Assembly (NCBI RefSeq): GCF_036030735.1
Contig: NZ_CP107928.1
Location: forward strand, 4,092,001-4,156,000
Source of the DNA: Streptomyces sp. NBC_00425
GTDB taxonomy: Bacteria; Actinomycetota; Actinomycetes; Streptomycetales; Streptomycetaceae
Direction of reading: 5' to 3'
Length of the DNA stretch: 64,000 nt
Shown here in pieces: positions 57,261-64,000 of this stretch (within the stretch, counting starts at the first letter, position 1; every line of letters begins with the position of its first letter). The notes below the pieces were generated by a model. It saw nothing but the letters and a program-made list of their open reading frames with translations, made no database searches and was not told the DNA's origin. A program made the translations under genes and the position numbers.

Positions 57261-57968
57261 ATGACGTTCGTACAGCTCATCGACTGCAGGACCAGCCGGT
57301 TCGACGAGATGGACCGGCTGATGGACACGTGGGTCGAGCAGACCAAGGGCAAGCGGACCGCCACGCACGCGGTGGTCGGCAAGGACCGCTCCGACGCTTC
57401 GCACTTCATCGAGATCGTGGAGTTCCCCTCGTTCGAGGAGGCGATGCGGAACTCGAACCTCCCGGAGACCGGCAAGGTCTTCCAGGAACTGGTGGCGCTG
57501 TGCGACGAGATGCCCACCTTCACCGATCTCGACGTCGTGCGGGACGAGCGGCTGTGCGCGGCGACGGCGCGGCGGTTCCTCGAGACGGTGGCCGCCCCGG
57601 GCGAGCTGGCACCGCTCGACGGCCTGCTGGCGCAGGACTACCACGACCATGATCCGTCCAACGTGCAGGACGTGATCGGCATGGACGCGATGCGGCGCCA
57701 GGTCGAGATGTGGCGCCGCGGCTTCGCCGTCACGTTCACCGTCGAGGACCAGATCTCCGAGGACGACCGCGTGTGCACCCGCTGGACGTTCGACGGGACG
57801 CACCACGGCGAGTTCATGGGCCTCGCGCCCACCGGCCGGGAGGTCACCATGACCGGGACGACCGTCTTCCGGTTCGACGACGACGGCAGGATCGCCGAAG
57901 GCTGGTGGCAGTACGACCGCCTCGGCCTCATGGCCCAACTGGGAGCGCTGGACTCCCTGGAGACCTGA
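57261..57968 (+). CDS. SnoaL-like ester cyclase fused to an N-terminal ABM-like domain
   Basis: This 235-aa protein starts at ATG 57261 (GGAGGCGACGTC upstream). Residues 1-95 form a ferredoxin-like alpha/beta domain resembling antibiotic biosynthesis monooxygenase proteins (FVQLIDCRTSRFDEMDRLMDTWVE...HFIEIVEFPSFEEAMRNS). Residues 100-235 form a SnoaL-like cone (DYHDHDPSNVQDVIGMDAMRRQVEMWRRGF...TRWTFDGTHHGEFMGLAPTGREVTMTGTTVFRFDDDGRIAEGWWQYD). SnoaL relatives are polyketide cyclases or NTF2-like hydrolases. No polyketide genes are nearby, so the role is unknown. Confidence 0.8.
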   Translation: MTFVQLIDCRTSRFDEMDRLMDTWVEQTKGKRTATHAVVGKDRSDASHFIEIVEFPSFEEAMRNSNLPETGKVFQELVALCDEMPTFTDLDVVRDERLCAATARRFLETVAAPGELAPLDGLLAQDYHDHDPSNVQDVIGMDAMRRQVEMWRRGFAVTFTVEDQISEDDRVCTRWTFDGTHHGEFMGLAPTGREVTMTGTTVFRFDDDGRIAEGWWQYDRLGLMAQLGALDSLET

Positions 57969-58513
57969 CGGCACGTCACGCGACGCCGCCCCTGCGGGAA
58001 AAGACCCCCGTTCCTCACCACGGACCGGAACGGGCGCCTTCCGCGCCGCGTTGCCCAGCCTCATCGAATCGCGGGCCGGGCTCCGGCGGCTGCCGGTGCG
58101 GGCAGGGCCGGGATCCGTCGGCCGGGGGGGTGGGCGCCGACGGGGTGGACGGCGCCGAGAAGCGGGGGGTGACCGGATCGCCTATCGTGGAATGCGGTGA
58201 GCCGAACGGGACTCACCCTGCCGGGGCGATCTGGTTCGCAGTCCCCGACGACACATCTCATCCCGTGGGGCCGTGAGTACACCGGCCGCCATGTCCCCCC
58301 AGCCGCGGCGCATCCCCGGTGAGCGCTGTGCCGACCGACTGCGACCACCACCCCGACCACCACCACGGCCACCGTGCCTGCACGTGCCGTCCGACGGATC
58401 ATCCCGATCCGTTCGCGGCATCGGCGGCATCTGCGGCCTCCGCGGACGCACGGGTGAGGCCCCGGAAAGGGCCCACGCGCCCGGTCGCGGGCGAATCGAG
58501 GAACGGAGACACC
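57969..58513. other. 545-bp intergenic region, no gene seen
   Basis: The region contains a run of ccaccaccccgaccaccacc at 58340-58375 and several short inverted repeats. A presumed promoter and long 5' leader for the secreted protein at 58514 would lie in its right half. No convincing coding frame or recognised RNA was found. Confidence 0.45.
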
Positions 58514-59122
58514 ATGGCAATGCTCCGCCTGACCATGAAAGCCGCGTTGTGCGCGCTCGTCGCGTTGATGATGGCCGCCGTCTGGGCCCAGCCGGCGAAC
58601 GCGTGGACCTGGGCCACCAGGGTGACCGTGTACAACGGCGGCGGCCTGTGCGTACAGGGCACCGCGGGCATCGATCACCAACGCCCCGGCGCGTTCTCCG
58701 GCAATCTCGCCTACGCGGACACCTACGCACTGACCCCGGGCTGCGCGACCGGTCAGGCCAGGCCGGACGGCTGGGCCGCCGCGCGGGCCACCGTCTACCG
58801 GTGGAACGGTTCCGCGTGGGCGGTGTGCCGCACCAGCCCCTGGAAGTACGGCGCCACAGGACAGGCGGGCGGCGAGTTCCCCGGACCGTACGGCCCTGAG
58901 CAGGTGTACGACTGGGGCGGTTGGCAGTCCTGCGGGACGGGCTACTACGGCACGATCGCCTCGGCCTACGTCTGGGACGGCTCCGCCTGGCGTGGCGGCG
59001 ACGTCTGGTCCGGCTACGAGTTCGCCTCGCCGACCTCGCTCCGGGACAACCGGCCGTCCGCGCCCGACACGCGTCCCGCGCCGCCTTCCTCCCACCCGCC
59101 GGTGGAGGCGGGAGCCCGGTAG
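58514..59122 (+). CDS. Small secreted protein of unknown function
   Basis: This 202-aa protein begins at ATG 58514 (GGAGACACC upstream). It has signal peptide MAMLRLTMKAALCALVALMM ending at QPANA, then a Trp/Tyr/Gly-rich domain with four Cys that could form two disulfides. Two similar segments (VYRWNGSAWAVCRTSPW and AYVWDGSAWRGGDVWSGY) suggest an internal repeat. The tail is Pro/Ser-rich. I do not recognise the family; a secreted beta-sheet, perhaps carbohydrate-binding, protein is plausible. It converges with groEL. Confidence 0.75.
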   Translation: MAMLRLTMKAALCALVALMMAAVWAQPANAWTWATRVTVYNGGGLCVQGTAGIDHQRPGAFSGNLAYADTYALTPGCATGQARPDGWAAARATVYRWNGSAWAVCRTSPWKYGATGQAGGEFPGPYGPEQVYDWGGWQSCGTGYYGTIASAYVWDGSAWRGGDVWSGYEFASPTSLRDNRPSAPDTRPAPPSSHPPVEAGAR

Positions 59123-59242
59123 CGCCGGGAGCACACCGCGTACCCCGGATACTCCGGCCGTGCGTGTCCGGCGGATCCCCGAGGACCCGCCGGACACCCG
59201 GCCGCGCAGAAGGACGACGGGGTACGACGGTGACCGGACGGG

Positions 59243-59276
59243 CGAGGCCCGGCTCCCTGTCGGGGGCCGGGCCTCG
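59243..59276. terminator. Terminator between secreted protein gene and groEL
   Basis: A perfect 11-bp inverted repeat (59243-59253 with 59266-59276) lies 27 nt past the groEL stop on the minus strand. It also lies downstream of the convergent secreted-protein gene. Confidence 0.85.
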
Positions 59277-59302
59277 GTGGTGGTGCGGAGTCTGACCTGG
59301 GG

Positions 59303-60937
<1,635 letters not shown>

Positions 60938-61039
60938 TCAGCCCTCTCGGAAAAAGTGGGAGAAACGAACTGCGCCCCCGGCGCCCGGCTTCACAAACAC
61001 GCGGGGCCAGGAGCGCAGTTCACTGCAAAACTGGGTGAA

Positions 61040-61348
61040 TTACTTCTCGATGATCGCGAGCACGTCGCGAGCCGAGAGGACGAGGAACTCCTCGCCGTTG
61101 TACTTCACCTCGGTGCCGCCGTACTTGCTGTACAGGACGACGTCGCCGACCTTGACGTCGAGCGGCAGGCGCTCGCCGTTCTCGAAGCGACCCGGGCCCA
61201 CCGCGAGGACAGCGCCCTCCTGGGGCTTCTCCTTCGCGGTGTCCGGGATGACCAGGCCAGAGGCGGTGGTCTGCTCGGCGTCGAGCGGCTGGACCACAAT
61301 GCGGTCCTCGAGCGGCTTGATGGCAACCTTGGAGCTGGTGGTCGTCAC
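61040..61348 (-). CDS. groES: Co-chaperonin GroES
   Basis: This 102-aa lid subunit of the chaperonin has [36 protein letters not shown], in which the mobile loop [10 protein letters not shown] contacts GroEL, followed by VGPG and [34 protein letters not shown] 61348 has GGGGGAGG 6 nt upstream. It is first in the groES-groEL1 operon. Confidence 0.98.
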   Translation of the reverse strand: MTTTSSKVAIKPLEDRIVVQPLDAEQTTASGLVIPDTAKEKPQEGAVLAVGPGRFENGERLPLDVKVGDVVLYSKYGGTEVKYNGEEFLVLSARDVLAIIEK

Positions 61349-61447
61349 GATCCGACCTCCCCCTTCGGAGATCTCACGGGGTTAACTGTCTGAGGTGGCG
61401 ACCAGGTGGATCCGTCGTCGCGGGTGCCGGACCTGCCCGTCGCTGTG

Positions 61448-61474
61448 TTGGCACTCTCCAGTGGCGAGTGCCAG
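61448..61474. promoter_or_regulatory. CIRCE operator, promoter-proximal copy
   Basis: TTGGCACTC-N9-GAGTGCCAG is the binding site of the heat-shock repressor HrcA. It lies downstream of the -10 box in the 5' untranslated region of groES. Confidence 0.93.
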
Positions 61475-61481
61475 AGCCGAG

Positions 61482-61509
61482 ACTATGACCGCGATTAGCA
61501 CTCGGTCAA
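61482..61509 (-). promoter_or_regulatory. groES-groEL1 promoter
   Basis: On the minus strand TTGACC (61504-61509) and CATAGT (61482-61487) with 16-nt spacing form a vegetative sigma promoter. The -35 box lies inside the spacer of the upstream CIRCE, and the -10 lies between the two CIRCE copies. Confidence 0.8.
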
Positions 61510-61521
61510 GCGGAGTGCCAA
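61495..61521. promoter_or_regulatory. CIRCE operator, upstream copy overlapping the -35 box
   Basis: TTAGCACTC-N9-GAGTGCCAA is the near-consensus HrcA site, centred on the -35 hexamer. HrcA bound here should block RNA polymerase directly. Confidence 0.95.
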
Positions 61522-61564
61522 TGCCCGCGGCGCGTCGGCCGGATTTCCGGCCGGCGCGAGCCCC

Positions 61565-62404
61565 TCAGAGGTAGTCCTCCAGACGGGCCACCGTCAGGTG
61601 CTGGTCCTGGATCTGGCGCAGGAGTCGCGTCGTCCGGTCCCGCAGGTCCGGGGCCGTCGTCTCGTCCGGGGCCACGGCGATGACGTCGCCGGGGTGGAGC
61701 CGGTGGGGGCCGTGCGCGTAGGCGAGGGCCGTGGGCCCCATCGAGGCACGCCAGAGGACGACGGCCGAGATGCCGCAGTCGGCGGCGGCGCGTCGGGTGG
61801 TGGCGTCATAGGCGCCGTAGGGCGGGCGGAGGAGTCGGGGGCGCAGGCCGAAACGGGCGCGCAGCTTGTCCTGCTGGCCGCAGATCTCGGCGCGCTGGCC
61901 GGCGTAGGGCAGACCGCGCAGCGCCGGGTGGTCCAGGGTGTGGTTCTGGACGCTGGCCCCGACCGACTGCAGCCGCGCCAGTCGGCCGTAGCCGGGGCCG
62001 ATCACGCTGTCGGTGAGGAACATGCTGACCGGCAGGCGCAGTTCGCGGACCATGTCGACGAAGCGGGGGTCGCGTTCGGCGCCGTCGTCGTAGGTGAGGA
62101 AGACGACCCGGTCGGCGGTCGGGACGTGGTCCACGACCGGCGGGAGGGCCGTTCCGGGGCTGCCGGCCAGGGAACGCGCCGGGTGGGCCGGGGCGGGGGC
62201 CAGGGGGGCCGTCAGACCCCAGCGGCGGTAGGCGGGCTGCCCGGCGGCCGGGCCGGCGGGGTGGACCCGGGCCGCGGCCTTCCTGCCCAGCCGCTCGATC
62301 GGGTCGACGGACTGGGCGCAGCCGCTGAGGGTCGTCAGGACGAGCGCGGTGAGCGCGACGAGCAGGACGGCCGCCTCTCCCGCGCCCTTCTGCCGCGCCC
62401 TCAC
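61565..62404 (-). CDS. Polysaccharide deacetylase lipoprotein (downstream copy)
   Basis: This 279-aa carbohydrate esterase family 4 (NodB) protein begins at GTG 62404, which overlaps the stop of the upstream deacetylase gene (GTGA). A lipobox TLSGC marks it as an extracellular lipoprotein. NodB motifs seen: FLTYDDGAERDPRF (the TFDDG equivalent, with both Asp), HTLDHPAL (His-x3-His metal ligands) and RPPYGAYD. It likely removes acetyl groups from wall or surface glycans. It is a paralogue of the adjacent upstream gene. Confidence 0.88.
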   Translation of the reverse strand: MRARQKGAGEAAVLLVALTALVLTTLSGCAQSVDPIERLGRKAAARVHPAGPAAGQPAYRRWGLTAPLAPAPAHPARSLAGSPGTALPPVVDHVPTADRVVFLTYDDGAERDPRFVDMVRELRLPVSMFLTDSVIGPGYGRLARLQSVGASVQNHTLDHPALRGLPYAGQRAEICGQQDKLRARFGLRPRLLRPPYGAYDATTRRAAADCGISAVVLWRASMGPTALAYAHGPHRLHPGDVIAVAPDETTAPDLRDRTTRLLRQIQDQHLTVARLEDYL

Positions 62405-63435
62405 AGGTAGTCCTCCAGACGGGCCACCGCGTAGCCCTTCGCCGTGACCTTGTCCAGGAAGCGGCGGACCAGGTCGGGCATGGTGCCCTTCCATTCGCCG
62501 CGGCCGCGGAAGTGGCTCAGGACGATGTCGCCGGGGTGCAGGTCCCGGTCCCCTTCGCGGTACTCCCAGTGGTCGACGAAGACCTCCTCGTCCCAGAGCG
62601 GGGCGTAGCGCACGCCGCAGCTCTTCGCGGCGCGCAGGGTGTCCTGGTCGTAGTTGCCGAAGGGCGGCCGGAAGAGGGCGGGGCGGGTGCCGTAGCGCTC
62701 CCGGATCACCTCCTGCATCCCGCAGATCTCGTGTTTCTGACGGGCGTAGGAGAGGGCCGGCAGGTAGGGGTGGTGGAGCGTGTGGTTGTTCAGGGCCGCC
62801 CCCCGGTCCTGCATCTCCTTGAAGTATCCGTAGTCGTCCTTGATCAGGTAGTCGCTGAGGAACGCGGTGTACGGGATCTTCAGCTCGCTCATCATGCGCA
62901 GGAACGCCGGGTCCTTCTCGGCGCCGTCGTCGATGGTGAGGAAGACGACCCGGTCCTCGGTGGGGACCCTGGTGAAGACCGGCGGGAGACCGAGCTCCTC
63001 GTGGTCGTCGACCTCGAAGCCCTTGCGGGTGGTGATCTCCGGCTTGTGCGCGGGCGGCGCGGGGGGCGTCAGCGGGACCTTTCTCAGGCCCCAGCGCCCG
63101 GCCGCGGCGACCCGGGCCTGGTGGGCGGCGCGGAGCCGGGCGGCGTAGCCGTACAGGGCGCGGGCGGGGGCGACCACCGGGGGCGCCGCCTTCTCCGGCT
63201 GCTGTCCGGGCGCGGGGCGGGTCGTGCGGCCGGCGCCCCCTCCGGCGCAGCCCGACGCGACGGCCGCCAGCGCGAGGACGGCGACGAGGCTCCTGATTCC
63301 CGCGGCGGCACGGGTCCCGGAGCTGTGCGTTCCCCTGCGGCTACGGAGCCCCGTCCGGGGGCGGGTTTGTGTGCGGGGGCGGCGGCGGGCCGGCCCGTCG
63401 AGGCCGTTCATGTCATTTTGTACGACAGGTCCCAT
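62401..63435 (-). CDS. Polysaccharide deacetylase lipoprotein (upstream copy)
   Basis: This 344-aa CE4/NodB-domain lipoprotein starts at ATG 63435 (MGPVVQNDMNGLDG); an ATG at 63411 is possible. An Arg-rich n-region and hydrophobic core lead to lipobox VASGC. NodB motifs are FLTIDDGAEKDPAF, HTLHHPYL and RPPFGNYDQ. It shares the domain, order and ending VARLEDYL with the downstream gene, indicating tandem duplication. It is coupled by a 4-bp overlap and divergent from the methyltransferase gene. Confidence 0.88.
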   Translation of the reverse strand: MGPVVQNDMNGLDGPARRRPRTQTRPRTGLRSRRGTHSSGTRAAAGIRSLVAVLALAAVASGCAGGGAGRTTRPAPGQQPEKAAPPVVAPARALYGYAARLRAAHQARVAAAGRWGLRKVPLTPPAPPAHKPEITTRKGFEVDDHEELGLPPVFTRVPTEDRVVFLTIDDGAEKDPAFLRMMSELKIPYTAFLSDYLIKDDYGYFKEMQDRGAALNNHTLHHPYLPALSYARQKHEICGMQEVIRERYGTRPALFRPPFGNYDQDTLRAAKSCGVRYAPLWDEEVFVDHWEYREGDRDLHPGDIVLSHFRGRGEWKGTMPDLVRRFLDKVTAKGYAVARLEDYL

Positions 63436-63526
63436 GGCGCCGGATCTTCGCAGTCGCCCCTGCCGAACCCGGTCCCGACACCGCCGCCGGGGGCGCGCTG
63501 TCCACCGACTGGCCCACAATGACCCG

Positions 63527-64000
63527 GTGAACGACCTCGCCCCCCTGCGCACTCCCGAGGGCCGCGCCCTCCTCGACGCGGTGCGCGGCACCGCCCCCGC
63601 CGACGAACTCGCCGTCGCCACCCGGCTCCGCCGCGAGCATCCCGCCGACCTGGTCTCCGCGGCCCTCGGCCAGGCCCGGCTGCGGCAGCGGGCGGCGGTG
63701 AAGTTCGGGGCGCGGGACGCGGAGCGGATGTTCTTCACGCCGAACGGGGTGGAGCAGTCGACGCGGGCGAGTGTCGCCGGCTACCGGGCCGAGCGGATGA
63801 AGGCGCTCGGCGTGACCTCCGTCGCCGACCTGTGCTGCGGGATCGGCGGGGACGCGATCGCCCTCGCCCGCGCCGGGATCCGGGTGCTGGCCGTGGACCG
63901 GGACCCGGCGGCGGCCGAGGCGGCGCGCGCGAACGCCGAGGCGCTCGGGCTGGGCGAGCTGATCGAGGTGCGGGAGGCGGACGTCACCGAGGTGGACGCC
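63527..64000 (+). CDS. Class I SAM-dependent methyltransferase with THUMP-like region, N-terminal part
   Basis: This gene begins at GTG 63527 (VNDLAPLRTPEGRALLDAVRG) and runs off the window after about 158 codons. SAM-binding motif I reads VADLCCGIGGDAIALARAG, followed by the acidic VLAVDRDP of motif II. The preceding helical stretch (RLRREHPADLVSAALGQARLRQRAAVKFGARDAERMFFTPNGVEQST) is typical of actinobacterial THUMP-like methyltransferases. These are possibly RNA-modifying; the substrate is unproven. Confidence 0.82.
   Translation, partial: MNDLAPLRTPEGRALLDAVRGTAPADELAVATRLRREHPADLVSAALGQARLRQRAAVKFGARDAERMFFTPNGVEQSTRASVAGYRAERMKALGVTSVADLCCGIGGDAIALARAGIRVLAVDRDPAAAEAARANAEALGLGELIEVREADVTEVDA

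Overview
The window is about 72-73% G+C with extreme third-position GC. It carries the developmental regulators bldM and whiD, a multi-gene receptor-kinase array, NlpC/P60 and M23 wall hydrolases, a sortase substrate ending LAETG, and the dicistronic groES-groEL1 operon with CIRCE elements. Together these indicate a Streptomyces chromosome (core region). The gene order resembles, from memory, the S. coelicolor SCO4759-SCO4801 neighbourhood in reverse; this was not checked.

Layout. 1-13.4 kb: C-terminus of a DUF5691-like protein, the cobalamin-binding mutase subunit icmB, a lipase, an M23 peptidase, the UvrD/PcrA helicase, two NlpC/P60 hydrolases (the first behind a candidate c-di-AMP riboswitch), a dienelactone-hydrolase-like enzyme and a TDT-type membrane transporter. 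13.4-24.6 kb: a PspC-type sensor kinase/NarL regulator pair divergent from a PspC-domain membrane protein, then DoxX, DUF4429 and class II aldolase genes, guaA, and a chorismate mutase preceded by a Phe/Tyr leader peptide and an intrinsic terminator (transcription attenuator). 25.3-26.4 kb: a sortase-anchored surface protein.

26.4-29.6 kb is an accessory scar. It holds, in order, the C-terminal remnant of an ECF41/SigJ-type sigma factor, an internally deleted tyrosine integrase, a perfect 19-bp rifamycin-associated element (RAE), the decayed 5' end of a GT1 glycosyltransferase, an intact rifampicin monooxygenase (rox), and the N-terminal remnant of a NAD(P)/FAD oxidoreductase. The two outer fragments look like the ends of one ancestral gene pair broken by the insertion.

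29.7-43.8 kb: a GMC oxidoreductase and a succinate-semialdehyde dehydrogenase, then five same-strand receptor-type Ser/Thr kinase genes. The second of these encodes a pseudokinase. 44-64 kb: serine hydrolase, glpD, nucleotide-sugar dehydrogenase (with Ser in place of the catalytic Cys), guaB3, guaB, sigD, bldM (with a sigma-BldN-type promoter), whiD, LysR/MOSC, SDR, a SnoaL-like fusion, a small secreted protein, groEL-groES under a promoter with two CIRCE operators, two translationally coupled polysaccharide-deacetylase lipoproteins, and the start of a SAM methyltransferase.

Themes: purine (GMP) synthesis and developmental control sit side by side, and wall remodelling recurs (M23, NlpC, kinase receptors, deacetylases, sortase substrate). 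Most genes are vertically inherited core; only the rox segment shows clear signs of transfer and decay. The analysis is by eye, and family names rest on motif recognition rather than database searches.
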